A stretch of 52,498 nt of DNA from Rhodoblastus sphagnicola (lineage in GTDB: Bacteria > Pseudomonadota > Alphaproteobacteria > Rhizobiales > Beijerinckiaceae), in contig NZ_NHSJ01000065.1 in assembly GCF_002937075.1 (NCBI RefSeq), positions 1 through 52,498 on the forward strand. Reading direction: 5' to 3'. Below the pieces are notes generated by a model that was given only the letters and a program-made list of their open reading frames with translations, did no database searches and was not told the DNA's origin. Positions 17,727 to 26,176 of this stretch are shown piece by piece (the first letter of the stretch is position 1; the number at the start of each line of letters is the position of its first letter). The position numbers and the translations under genes are program-made.

Positions 17727-20700
17727 GAGGCTCACTTTTATTCAGGCGGGCCGCCGCCAGGGTTTTGAGTTCGCTGAGCCAGGGCGCGACGCTGTTGCGG
17801 CGGGTGCGCCAGAGTTCGCGTGTCAAGGCGCTTTGGAATCGCTCGGCTATGGCGTTGGCGGCTTGCGGATTGGCTTCGACTAAAAAGTCCCGCACCTTTT
17901 CGTCGCCGCAGGTGGCGTCGAACAGCAGGTCGAAATGGCGGTCGGCGACCGCATGGGTGGTGGCGGCGAAGGCGAACAGATTGTCCACGCTTTCGGCGAT
18001 TTCCGCCGCGCCGCGAAAACCGTGGCGCATTTGGCCTTCGAGCCAGCGCGGATTGGCGGCGCGGGCGCGCAGCGTCCGGGCGAGTTCTTCCGTCAGCGTG
18101 CGCGCCTTGGGGTTTTGCGGGTTGGTGGCGTCGAGGTGATAGAGGGCGGGCGTCGCGCCCGCGCTTTCGGCGGCGGCGGCGAAACCGCCTTCGTGATCGG
18201 CGAAGGCGTCGGAGTCCAGCACGTCCTGGCCCGGCATGTCCTGCACGTGGACGAAGGCGTTTGACGTTTTCACGCGGGCGCGGAATTCGTCGGTTTGGCG
18301 GGAGGTCGCGCCTTCATAGGCGTAGCCGGTCGCCGCCAGATAGGCCGCGCCGAGGTTCTCGCGCGTTTCGAAATTTTCTGAGAGCGCCCGGCGGGCGACG
18401 CCGGTTCCGTAAACGCCGGGGGCGGCGCCAAACACGCGCGAGCGCGTGCCTTCGCGCTTGGCCGCCTTGGCCAGCGGGTTGTCGTCGCCTTCGTCGTCGC
18501 GCGCGGAAATGGCTTTGGCGGCGGCGTCGTAGAGCGCGATCTGATCCGGGAAAATGTCGCGAAACAGGCCGGAGATGCGAACGGTGACATCGACGCGCGG
18601 GCGGCCGAGCGTGGCGATTTCCAGGATTTCGAAACCGGAGACGCGGTTGGAGCTGTGGTCCCACAGCGGGCGCGCACCCATCAGAGCGAGGGCTTGCGCG
18701 AGGTCTTCGCCGCCGGTGCGCACCGCCGCGCTGCCCCACAGATCGAACACCACATTTTCCGGCCATTCGCCGTGATCTTGCACGTAGCGGGCGAGAAAGG
18801 CGTCGCCCGCCCGCACGCCCAGTTCCCAGGCGGTGCGGGTGGGGACGGAGCGGGGATCGACGGCGTAGAGGTTGCGGCCGGTGGGCAGCACGTCGATGCG
18901 GCCGCGCGCCGGGGCGCCGCCGGGGCCGGGCGCGACGCGGCGGCCGGACAGCGCCGCGATGAGGGCGTCCATTTCGGCTTTTGGGCTTTGCTTCAGGCGC
19001 TCCAGCGCTTGCGTGGTATCGCCGGAGAGGGCGGCGAGTTCAGCGAGTTTTTCCGGGTCGGCGCTGGCGCCGAAAATGTGCAGGCCGTCGCCGACGCGCA
19101 TTTCCTTGACGTCGCATAGCCAGGCGTCGAGGCGGGTCAGGGCGTCCTCTTCGCTGAGGTTGCGGTCGAGGCCGGCTTCTTGCGCCAAGCCGGTGTCGTG
19201 GGCGCGCTCGATGATCAGTTCGGCGAGGCGGCGGGCGCGTCGGGCGTCGAGCGACTGCGCCTCGGCGAATTCGTCCATGAGGGCTTCGATTTCCTGCATG
19301 GCGCCGTGGGCGCCGGCGGCGACCAGCGGCGGGGTCAGGTGGCTGAGCGCGATGGCTGAAGTGCGCCGCTTGGCCTGCGCGGCCTCGCCGGGATTGTTGA
19401 CGATGAAGGGATAGATGACCGGGAGGGCGCCAAGCGTGGCGCGCGGCGCGCAATTTTGCGACAGCGCCACCGCCTTGCCCGGCAGCCATTCCAGCGTGCC
19501 ATGCGCGCCGACATGGACGAGGGCGTGGACGCCGAGGTTTTCACGCAGCCAGAGGTAGAAGGCGACATAGGCGTGGCGCGGCGGGAGCGCGGTGTCGTGG
19601 TATTCGTTTTTACGCGCCGCGCGCTGGCCTCGGTCAGGTTGCAGGGCGACCACGCTGTTTCCGAGTTTGAGCGCCGCGAAGCCGAAACAGCCGTTTTGGC
19701 AGGCAGGGTCGGCTTCCGGGTCGCCCCATTGGGCGGTGATCGACGCTGCGAAGGTTTTTGGGGCGTTTGCAAGAAGTTTGCGGTAGCGCGCGACGTCGAA
19801 AAATTCGGTGGCGGGGGCGGTGAGGTGTTTGGCTATGTCCGCGCCGGTGGGGATTTCGCCGAATTGGTAGCCTTCGATGGTCAGGCGTTGGGCGATGTTT
19901 TGGACTGAAGCAAAAGTGTCGAGGCCGACCGCGTAGCCGGCGCGGCCGCCCTTGCCGGGATAATCCGACAGGATGAAGGCGAGTTTTTTGGCCTGCGGCG
20001 GCGTGGCGCGGAGTTGCGCCCAGGCGCTGGCGAGGCGGGCGGCGTGGGTGATGTTTTCGGCGTTGGGGCGGCTGAGTTGCGGCGCATATTCGAGCCCGCC
20101 GATTTGCGGTTCGGGGGATTTGAACGAGATCGCGCCCGCGAACAGGCGGCCATCCACCTCCGGCAGCGCGACATTCATCGCGAGATCCGAGGGGGCGAGG
20201 CCGCGCGAGGAGTCTTGCCATTGCGCCTCGTTGGCGAGGCTGACCGCGACCTGGAACACCGGCGCGTCGCAGGCGTCGAACACGGAAGACCCGTCGTCGA
20301 GGCGGGCGGAAAAGGCGGTCGCATTGAGGATGACGTCGGGCGGGTCGGCGCTCAAGGCGCGGCGCAGGGACGCGACCACGTCAGGGTCTTTCAGACTGGT
20401 GGCGAACAGGGCTTCGACCTGAAACCCTTGGGCGTGCAGCGCATCCGCGAGGGCTTCGTAAGGCGCGGTGTCGCCGGCGAGGAAAGCCGAGCGGTAGAAC
20501 AGGATTTTTGCACGCGGCGCTTCAGCGCTGGCCGGTCGGCTGGCGCCCGCGAAAACGCCGAGGCGGGCTTCTTCGCGGGGGGCGGCGATTTGGCAGGGGT
20601 GGCCGAGGTCGGTCAGGGCATAGCGCAGGATTTGCGCGGCGTTCTCGACGCCGCCGGCCTGGAACCAGTCCCAGACGCGGCGCAGGTCTTTGGTGTCGGC

Positions 20701-21111
20701 TGTCGAGACGTCGGCGAGGCGCGGGTCTTCGCGGGGATCGCCGGGGACGACGATGAGGCGGGCGCCATTCGCCTTGGCGAGGCGGGAAAGCTCATCCACG
20801 CCGTAGCGCCAGTAATCGAGGCCGCCGAGCAGGCGCACGATCACGAAGCGGGCGTGGGACAAGACTTTTTCGACGTAGAGATCGACCGAATAGGGGTGGC
20901 GCAGGTCGGCGAGGCTGGCGAGCCTGAGCGACAGGTTTTTCGTGGCGCTCGCCGTTTCGGGGTCGGCGGCGAGGGTTTCCCACGCCTTGGCGAGCACGTT
21001 CAGATCGCTGTCGGTAAAGGACAAAGCGACGATCTCGGCGCGCGACTGGTCGAGATCGACGGCGACAGCCGTTTCATCTAGGGATCGCAGTTCGGCGCGC
21101 AGAATGTGCAT
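17716..21111 (-). CDS. cobN: Cobaltochelatase large subunit CobN
   Basis: The 1131-aa H-subunit that binds hydrogenobyrinic acid a,c-diamide and inserts cobalt using ATP supplied by CobS and CobT. It has the CobN/magnesium-chelatase layout, with family stretches such as ILSDYPGKGGRAGYAVGLDT, VHVGAHGTLEWLPGKAVALS and VFDLWGSAAVRTGGEDLAQA, and RPRVDVTVRISGLFRDIFPD near residue 840. It is somewhat shorter than the roughly 1270-aa reference CobN, but both ends look intact. cobS and cobT are not in the window and are often elsewhere in Rhizobiales. It starts 2 bp after cobW. Confidence 0.96.
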   Translation of the reverse strand: MHILRAELRSLDETAVAVDLDQSRAEIVALSFTDSDLNVLAKAWETLAADPETASATKNLSLRLASLADLRHPYSVDLYVEKVLSHARFVIVRLLGGLDYWRYGVDELSRLAKANGARLIVVPGDPREDPRLADVSTADTKDLRRVWDWFQAGGVENAAQILRYALTDLGHPCQIAAPREEARLGVFAGASRPASAEAPRAKILFYRSAFLAGDTAPYEALADALHAQGFQVEALFATSLKDPDVVASLRRALSADPPDVILNATAFSARLDDGSSVFDACDAPVFQVAVSLANEAQWQDSSRGLAPSDLAMNVALPEVDGRLFAGAISFKSPEPQIGGLEYAPQLSRPNAENITHAARLASAWAQLRATPPQAKKLAFILSDYPGKGGRAGYAVGLDTFASVQNIAQRLTIEGYQFGEIPTGADIAKHLTAPATEFFDVARYRKLLANAPKTFAASITAQWGDPEADPACQNGCFGFAALKLGNSVVALQPDRGQRAARKNEYHDTALPPRHAYVAFYLWLRENLGVHALVHVGAHGTLEWLPGKAVALSQNCAPRATLGALPVIYPFIVNNPGEAAQAKRRTSAIALSHLTPPLVAAGAHGAMQEIEALMDEFAEAQSLDARRARRLAELIIERAHDTGLAQEAGLDRNLSEEDALTRLDAWLCDVKEMRVGDGLHIFGASADPEKLAELAALSGDTTQALERLKQSPKAEMDALIAALSGRRVAPGPGGAPARGRIDVLPTGRNLYAVDPRSVPTRTAWELGVRAGDAFLARYVQDHGEWPENVVFDLWGSAAVRTGGEDLAQALALMGARPLWDHSSNRVSGFEILEIATLGRPRVDVTVRISGLFRDIFPDQIALYDAAAKAISARDDEGDDNPLAKAAKREGTRSRVFGAAPGVYGTGVARRALSENFETRENLGAAYLAATGYAYEGATSRQTDEFRARVKTSNAFVHVQDMPGQDVLDSDAFADHEGGFAAAAESAGATPALYHLDATNPQNPKARTLTEELARTLRARAANPRWLEGQMRHGFRGAAEIAESVDNLFAFAATTHAVADRHFDLLFDATCGDEKVRDFLVEANPQAANAIAERFQSALTRELWRTRRNSVAPWLSELKTLAAARLNKSEPHEL

Positions 21112-21113
21112 GT

Positions 21114-22136
21114 TTAGCCGAGCGCCGCTTCGATGGCCGCGCGATCAATGCCTTTTTGGCCGATGACCACGAGGCGGCCCTTTCGCGCTTCGTCTTTCGC
21201 CCAGGCGCGGTCGTAGTGCTGGCGGAAGCGGGCGCCGACACCCTGCACCAGCAGGCGCATCGGCTTGCCGGTCACGTCCAGAAACCCCTTCATGCGCAAC
21301 ACGTCGTGGCGGCCGGCGATGTCGCCGAGGCGGCGGAGGTAGGTTTCGGGATCGGTCAGAGGGGGGATGTCGAGCACGAATGAGTCGAAATCGTCGTGGT
21401 CGTGGCCTTCTTCCGTGTCGTGGTGCGAGGGGCGGGAGGCGATGTCGTTTTCGGCGCCGGCTTCGAGGCCCAGCGCTATGTCGGCGTCCACGCGGCCTTC
21501 CGAGGTCGCGATGATTTTTACGCGGGCGTTGGTGGCCTCAATGACGCCGGTCACGCGGGCGATTTCGGCGGCTTGCAGCAGGTCGGTCTTGTTGAGGATG
21601 ACCAGATCCGCGCAGAGGAGTTGGTCCTCGTAGACCTCTTCGAGCGGATTGTCGTGCGCCACCGACGGGTCGGCCGCGCGTTCGGCGGCTTGCGCCTCGG
21701 CGTCGTCGACGAAGCGGCCGTCGGCCACCGCCGCCGCGTCCACCACCGCGATCACGCCGTCCACCGTGATGCGGGCGCGCACCTGCGGCCAGTCGAAGGC
21801 CTTTAACAGCGGTTTGGGCAAAGCGAGGCCAGAGGTCTCGATGATGATGTGGTCGAGCGCGGGGGCGCGCTTGAGCAGGGCTTCGATGGCGGGCAAGAAG
21901 TCGTCGGCCACCGTGCAGCACAGGCAGCCGTTGGCGAGTTCGACAATGTCCTCCTCGCGGCAGGAGTCCACGCCGCAGGATTTCAGCACCTCGCCATCGA
22001 CGCCGATATCGCCGAATTCGTTGATCACCAGCGCGATGCGGCGCTTGCCGGCGTTTTCAATGAGGTTGCGGATCAGCGTCGTCTTGCCGGCGCCGAGGAA
22101 GCCCGTGATGATGGTGACCGGGATTTTCTGGAACAC
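21114..22136 (-). CDS. cobW: CobW family GTPase, cobalt/B12-associated
   Basis: A 340-aa P-loop metallochaperone of the COG0523 type. Walker A is GFLGAGKT (residues 12-19), the metal motif is GCLCCTV near residue 72, NKTD is the guanine-specificity motif, and a His/Asp-rich stretch (HHDTEEGHDHDD) near residue 240 would bind metal. It probably delivers Co2+ to the chelatase encoded next to it. The start is GTG at 22136, with GAGG seven bases upstream. It is the first gene after the minus-strand riboswitch and heads the cobWNHIJ run. Confidence 0.95.
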   Translation of the reverse strand: MFQKIPVTIITGFLGAGKTTLIRNLIENAGKRRIALVINEFGDIGVDGEVLKSCGVDSCREEDIVELANGCLCCTVADDFLPAIEALLKRAPALDHIIIETSGLALPKPLLKAFDWPQVRARITVDGVIAVVDAAAVADGRFVDDAEAQAAERAADPSVAHDNPLEEVYEDQLLCADLVILNKTDLLQAAEIARVTGVIEATNARVKIIATSEGRVDADIALGLEAGAENDIASRPSHHDTEEGHDHDDFDSFVLDIPPLTDPETYLRRLGDIAGRHDVLRMKGFLDVTGKPMRLLVQGVGARFRQHYDRAWAKDEARKGRLVVIGQKGIDRAAIEAALG

Positions 22137-22223
22137 GCTCGACCTCGCCCGCAGTCGGGGCGTGGAAGGCGCACGGAAACCGTTCGCCCCGAACGAGACG
22201 CCCCGCCCGTTCAGGTTTCAGTT

Positions 22224-22386
22224 CATTGACGGCAGGTCTCCTGGCTCTCGGGTCTTTTTGCGCCCACCCCGCCTTCCCGGATCGCTCCAGTGGCTTTCGG
22301 CGTGGACTTCCCGATCACAGTTGCGGGGGCAGCTCCGGCTTAATCCGTATTCCCTTTTAGCCTCGCTTGCGCGAGGACCGTCTCTA
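22224..22386 (-). ncRNA. Cobalamin riboswitch upstream of cobWNHIJ
   Basis: Read on the minus strand: AGACGG at the 5' end, AAAAGGGAATACGG, GCTGCCCCCGCAACTGTGA, AAAGCCACTGG, GGGAAGGCGGGG, and the B12 box GAGCCAGGAGACCTGCC, closed by a P1 stem (GACGG with CCGTC). It should repress the cob operon when adenosylcobalamin is high. About 87 nt separate it from cobW, enough for an expression platform; a GTTC-GGGGC-GAAC stem lies there. Confidence 0.95.
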
Positions 22387-22389
22387 TAG

Positions 22390-22419
22390 CTAGTAGGCTT
22401 ATACCTCTCCTTTTGTCAA
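22390..22419 (-). promoter_or_regulatory. Promoter of the cobW riboswitch transcript
   Basis: On the minus strand, TTGACA (22414-22419) and TACTAG (22390-22395) are 18 bp apart. This is a consensus -35 with a fair -10, placing the transcript start just before the riboswitch. The -35 box lies only 15 bp from the cobO start codon, so the two divergent control regions overlap. Confidence 0.55.
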
Positions 22420-22434
22420 TCTGGGCGGAATCTT

Positions 22435-23046
22435 ATGGAATCTGAGGCGGAGCAGGCCCGGCATCGGGACAAGATGATCAAGCGCAAGGCGGTGCAGGAC
22501 GCCGAGGTCGCTTCCAAGACCGTGGCGGAAAAAGCTCTGCTGATGGTCAACACCGGGCCGGGCAAGGGCAAGTCCACCGCCGCTTTCGGCCTCGCCTTGC
22601 GCGCGCTTGGGCAGGGGTGGAAGATCGGCGTCGTGCAGTTCATCAAGGGCGCGCGGGCGACCGGAGAGCGGCGGGTTTTCGAAAATTTTGGCGATCGCGT
22701 GGTGTGGCGGACCATGGGCGAGGGCTTTACCTGGGAGACGCAGGACCGCGCGCGCGATGTCGCGGCGGCCCGCGCGGCTTGGGAAGCGGCTTTGGCGATG
22801 ATGGCGGCTCCCGAGATTCGGCTGCTCGTGCTCGACGAACTGAATGTGGCGCTGCGCTATGATTATCTGCCGCTGGATGAGGTATTGGCGGATTTGCAGG
22901 CCCGGCGGGACGACCTGCATGTCGTCGTCACCGGGCGCAACGCCAAGGCCGAACTGATCGCCGCCGCCGATCTGGTGACGGAAATGGGCGCGGTGAAGCA
23001 CCATTTTTCCGCCGGCGTCAAAGCTCAGGCAGGGATCGAGTTTTAG
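22435..23046 (+). CDS. cobO: Cob(I)yrinic acid a,c-diamide adenosyltransferase CobO
   Basis: A 203-aa BtuR/CobO-type enzyme that adds the adenosyl group to the reduced cobalt using ATP. The P-loop is NTGPGKGKSTAAFGLALRA in its core GPGKGKST near residue 43; further motifs are VQFIKGA, FTWETQD, and LLVLDELNVALRYDYL. It is divergent from the cobW operon. Its 3' end faces tcuB, and a composite repeat fills the gap. Confidence 0.96.
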   Translation: MESEAEQARHRDKMIKRKAVQDAEVASKTVAEKALLMVNTGPGKGKSTAAFGLALRALGQGWKIGVVQFIKGARATGERRVFENFGDRVVWRTMGEGFTWETQDRARDVAAARAAWEAALAMMAAPEIRLLVLDELNVALRYDYLPLDEVLADLQARRDDLHVVVTGRNAKAELIAAADLVTEMGAVKHHFSAGVKAQAGIEF

Positions 23047-23060
23047 GTTTTCCGCTTAGA

Positions 23061-23159
23061 GCATGATCCCAAAAAGTGGGCGCCGGTTTTTGGAAAAGAT
23101 CATGCGAAAACAAAGAGTTTAGAGCGTGATGCGTTTCCGTGGAAACACATCACGCTCTA
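23061..23159. repeat. Composite two-hairpin repeat, copy A
   Basis: Hairpin 1 (23061-23105) has arms GCATGATC/GATCATGC and, inside, CCAAAAA/TTTTTGG around GTGGGCGCCGG. A 14-nt A-rich spacer follows. Hairpin 2 (23120-23159) has arms TAGAGCGTGATG/CATCACGCTCTA and GTTTCC/GGAAAC with a GT loop. The second copy is at 47590-47688. It resembles intergenic palindromes that are common in Rhizobiales; I cannot assign a family name. Lying between convergent cobO and tcuB, it may serve as a two-way terminator. Confidence 0.85.
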
Positions 23160-24207
23160 GCGCCGCGCGCAGCAGCGCGGCGGCGCGGAACGGCGCGTGA
23201 ATCGCCTTGCTCGCGGGCAGGCCGACGAAAAAGCCGATGACGAGGCTGAGATGGGCGAGGAGCAGCGGGGACATCGCGGGGGTTTCGCGGAAGACAAGAA
23301 GCGCGAGGCCGCTCAGGGTCACGAGTTCGAGCGCGATCAGGAAGCTGACATTGAGCCGGGTTTCCCCGGGGTCGGAGGGGTCTCGGTCCATCCGCGCTTC
23401 GACCGCGAGCAGGCCGGCGGCGCCGACGACAATCCCGACGCCGCCGGCGAGGCCGAGCAGGACGGGCAGGCTTGTCAATGGGAACGGCGGTTTTGCGCCA
23501 AGAAAATGCTCGAAAACCGCCGCCGCGAGCGTCGCGGCGACGGCCAGGACCATGCTGCCCGCCATCAGGTGATGGAAGATTTTTCGGCGCCGCGAAAATG
23601 GCAAGCCGGAGTCGTGACAGCCGGGGCCGCCGCCGTCGAGATGGCGAAGCGTGATGATGTCAGAAAGGGCGCGGCGCAGCGCGGGTTTCAAGGGGCTGGG
23701 GCTGAGTCCGGCCGAAATCGTGCGCCAGTAGCGCCGGGTTGAGACCGTAAGGCTCAGGGTCGCCCAGGCCAGCGCGGCGGTTGCGAGTGTGGCCATCGCG
23801 CCCCAGGGGATCAAGGCGTAAAAGGCGCCGGGGCCTGAGCGCGGCGCGCCCGCCATCGCGGTCAGCAAGGCGAAGGTCAAGAGCGTGGCTGCGAGCATCA
23901 GGCCCGCTCCAAGCGCCGGTCTGACAAAAACGTGGCGCAGGGCGCGCGGCCAGACATGATCCGCATAGGTCTCCATGCGCGCGCGCGAAAATGTGGCGGG
24001 GGCGTTGACGGCCAGGGGGTGCGGCGGGGCGTATTGGCAGGCGTACCAGCAGGCGCGGCAATTGTGGCAGAGGTTGGCGAGCTGGGCGATGTCGTCGTTC
24101 CGGCCCGTCAGCGCCGGGAACACCGGGCACAGGCCGTCGCAATACATGCAGGCCGCGCAGATTTTCACGATGCGCTCGGCTTCGCCGGCGGCGTCAGGCG
24201 AGGGCAC
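23119..24207 (-). CDS. tcuB: TcuB / CobZ C-terminal-like Fe-S and heme membrane protein
   Basis: A 362-aa protein with two N-terminal [4Fe-4S] motifs (Cys17, 20, 23, 27 and Cys47, 50, 53, 57) followed by six or so membrane helices with His residues suited to b-type heme (HHLMAGS, HFLGA, HLSLV). In citrate/tricarballylate metabolism TcuB re-oxidises the flavin of TcuA; in Rhodobacter capsulatus the same parts are fused in CobZ, which makes precorrin-3B. The position next to cob genes argues for the CobZ role. The start is GTG 24207, overlapping tcuA by 14 bp. The last 13 residues (LERDVFPRKRITL) are encoded by the composite repeat, so the natural C-terminus may have been altered. Confidence 0.85.
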   Translation of the reverse strand: MPSPDAAGEAERIVKICAACMYCDGLCPVFPALTGRNDDIAQLANLCHNCRACWYACQYAPPHPLAVNAPATFSRARMETYADHVWPRALRHVFVRPALGAGLMLAATLLTFALLTAMAGAPRSGPGAFYALIPWGAMATLATAALAWATLSLTVSTRRYWRTISAGLSPSPLKPALRRALSDIITLRHLDGGGPGCHDSGLPFSRRRKIFHHLMAGSMVLAVAATLAAAVFEHFLGAKPPFPLTSLPVLLGLAGGVGIVVGAAGLLAVEARMDRDPSDPGETRLNVSFLIALELVTLSGLALLVFRETPAMSPLLLAHLSLVIGFFVGLPASKAIHAPFRAAALLRAALERDVFPRKRITL

Positions 24208-25459
24208 GGGCCGCCGCCTCCCCCGCGCGCCGTCCGGTGACGGCCGAGAGCGTCAGTCCCAGACCGGCCAGATAGAAGCGCGTGAAAAAATTCGGCGTCG
24301 CGATCATGCCGGCGGCGAACAGGTTTTCCGCCACGCGCATGTCGGCGTCCACGGCCAGGCCGAAATGCACGAAGGTGAGGCCGGCGCGCATGGGAAAGGC
24401 CGAAAACGGCGGCCTGACAATGGCGCGCGCCCCCTGGTTGAAGGCCGCCACGGAACTCGCCAGCGCGGCGCCGTCAAGCGCAAGCGCATCGGCGAGGGTT
24501 TCCAGCGTCGGCGCCGCGATCGGCGCCAGCGCGGTGGGCAGGCTTCGCGACACGCCGTCGGCGTCGAGGATGAGGAAGGCGAGGCCGCCGTCGCATTGGG
24601 CGATCCTTGGCCCCCATTGGGCATAGTGGGATTTGCCCGGAGCGGCGCCGGCGATTTCGACTGTTCCGGCGTGGCGATCCACCACCAGTCCTTGCGGAAT
24701 GGCGGTGATCCGGGTCACGATGCCGCCGTCGACGGCCGGGCCGCGCGCGTCCACGGCGACCATGTGACACGAAGAGGGATCGCCGACCGTTTGGGCGCCG
24801 CTTTCAACCAGCCTTTGCATCAGCCGACCGTTAGAATAGGACGAGCCCCTGATCAATATGTCGTCGGCGTTCCCGCCGAAATGCGCCCTGCGCCATGCGG
24901 GATCGGCGCCGGGGCCGCCTGAGGCGAGCACGACCGCGCGCGCATTTAGCCGCCGTGTGGCGCCGCCTGTTGCGATTTCGGCTTCCCAGCCTCCGTCCCG
25001 CGTCGGCGTCAGGGCGAGGACTTCGCTGTCGTAAGCGATGGCGACGCCAATCCGCGCGGCGGTTGCATAAAGCGCGTTGATCATCGCCTTGCCGCCGCCG
25101 AGCAGAAAGGCGGTGCGCCGGGAATAGGGCAGGACGCCCCGATCCGGCGCTTGCAGGCGGACGCCGCAGCCCATCAGCCAGGACGCGACCTGCGCGGACT
25201 CCTCGATCAGAGCGCCGGCCAGGGTTTCCTCCGGGCGGTCGCCGCTGATTTTCGCCAGTTCGGCCGAAAATTCGGCGGCGGGATAGGCGCCCGGCGTGTG
25301 CCAGAGGGGGGCGTCATGGGCGATGCGAAAATTGCGGGCGTGGCGCGCATTGCCGCCGCGCAGCGCCATTGGCGCGCTTTCGGTCAAAAGGACGGAGGCC
25401 CCGAGCCGCCTTGCGGCGATGGCGGCGCAGAGTCCGGCGATCCCCCCGCCGATCACCAC
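24194..25459 (-). CDS. tcuA: TcuA / CobZ N-terminal-like FAD-dependent oxidoreductase
   Basis: A 421-aa flavoprotein of the fumarate reductase/tricarballylate dehydrogenase family. The dinucleotide site is VIGGGIAGLCAAIAARRLG at the very N-terminus, with RGGNARHARNFR as the substrate-pocket stretch, ASGGPGADPAWRR, and FYLAGLGLTLSAVTGRRAGE at the C-terminus. In cobalamin-producing Rhodobacter the equivalent domain of CobZ catalyses oxygen-dependent precorrin-3B formation. No cobG is seen in this cob-rich region, so this pair is a good candidate for that step. GTG 25459 leaves no residues before the first strand; no other standard start exists before an in-frame stop at 25514, so the start is uncertain. 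Confidence 0.85.
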   Translation of the reverse strand: MVIGGGIAGLCAAIAARRLGASVLLTESAPMALRGGNARHARNFRIAHDAPLWHTPGAYPAAEFSAELAKISGDRPEETLAGALIEESAQVASWLMGCGVRLQAPDRGVLPYSRRTAFLLGGGKAMINALYATAARIGVAIAYDSEVLALTPTRDGGWEAEIATGGATRRLNARAVVLASGGPGADPAWRRAHFGGNADDILIRGSSYSNGRLMQRLVESGAQTVGDPSSCHMVAVDARGPAVDGGIVTRITAIPQGLVVDRHAGTVEIAGAAPGKSHYAQWGPRIAQCDGGLAFLILDADGVSRSLPTALAPIAAPTLETLADALALDGAALASSVAAFNQGARAIVRPPFSAFPMRAGLTFVHFGLAVDADMRVAENLFAAGMIATPNFFTRFYLAGLGLTLSAVTGRRAGEAAARALA

Positions 25460-25740
25460 AATGCCGGCGTTTTCACGCGCGGTCAGCGGCTTTGGCCCTT
25501 GCGGACGATATGATCACGACAGAAAATCGGCATCGCGCCCGAACAAGGCATCCCCGGCTCCCAAAAGCTTCAGCCGATTCGTTCTAGATGAAAAAACGCC
25601 GGTCGTGGAGTTTCGCTTGTTGCGCGCCCCCGCCCGGCTGACGGGCTTGCGCTGCCATTCCAGGTTGTGTTCGCGGCGCGACACGCTAAAAATGCGCGAA
25701 TCCGACAGTTCCGCCGTTCGCATTTCATGAGGCGATCGCC

Positions 25741-26127
25741 ATGGGCGACAACCATTCGACGTTCAATCAGCAGGTGACGCGCATTTTCGCGGCGCTGCAC
25801 AGAGCGCACCCGGCCACGACAAACATAAAGATCTCCGTGGCTCATGGCGGCGTGCTTGAGGGCAGCCAGGAAGAAATCGAGACGATGGCGGCCTTGTGCC
25901 GGGGCACAATTCTATGGCTTTACCAGAACGAGATCATATCGGGAGAGGTGAACGCCAACGGATATATGCCCGATGCGCAGTTGACAGCGCGCGGTTACAG
26001 CATTGCCCGAAAGCAGGACCGCACCAACGGAATCTATGTCGGCGCGGCCGCGGAGCGGGCCGTGGACGCCAATGACGCCCGAGAGCTGGCGATCATCGGC
26101 GAACGGATCGTCTCGGCGATCCTTTGA
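25741..26127 (+). CDS. Unrecognised 128-aa protein
   Basis: I do not recognise this protein. It has no signal peptide or membrane segment. The C-terminal half (LWLYQNEIISGEVN, then DAQLTARGYSIAR) reads like a small winged-helix domain in which a helix and a beta hairpin end in an LTxxG turn, so a DNA- or RNA-binding role is possible but weakly based. The codon choice is a little less GC-biased than in its neighbours (AAC ATA AAG ATC runs), which may mean acquisition by transfer. It stands alone between divergent tcuA and convergent dnaQ. Confidence 0.6.
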   Translation: MGDNHSTFNQQVTRIFAALHRAHPATTNIKISVAHGGVLEGSQEEIETMAALCRGTILWLYQNEIISGEVNANGYMPDAQLTARGYSIARKQDRTNGIYVGAAAERAVDANDARELAIIGERIVSAIL

Positions 26128-26176
26128 GCGTCGGGGTCGCGCCGGCCGCCGCTTGCCTGGGAGAAGGCAGGCGCCG

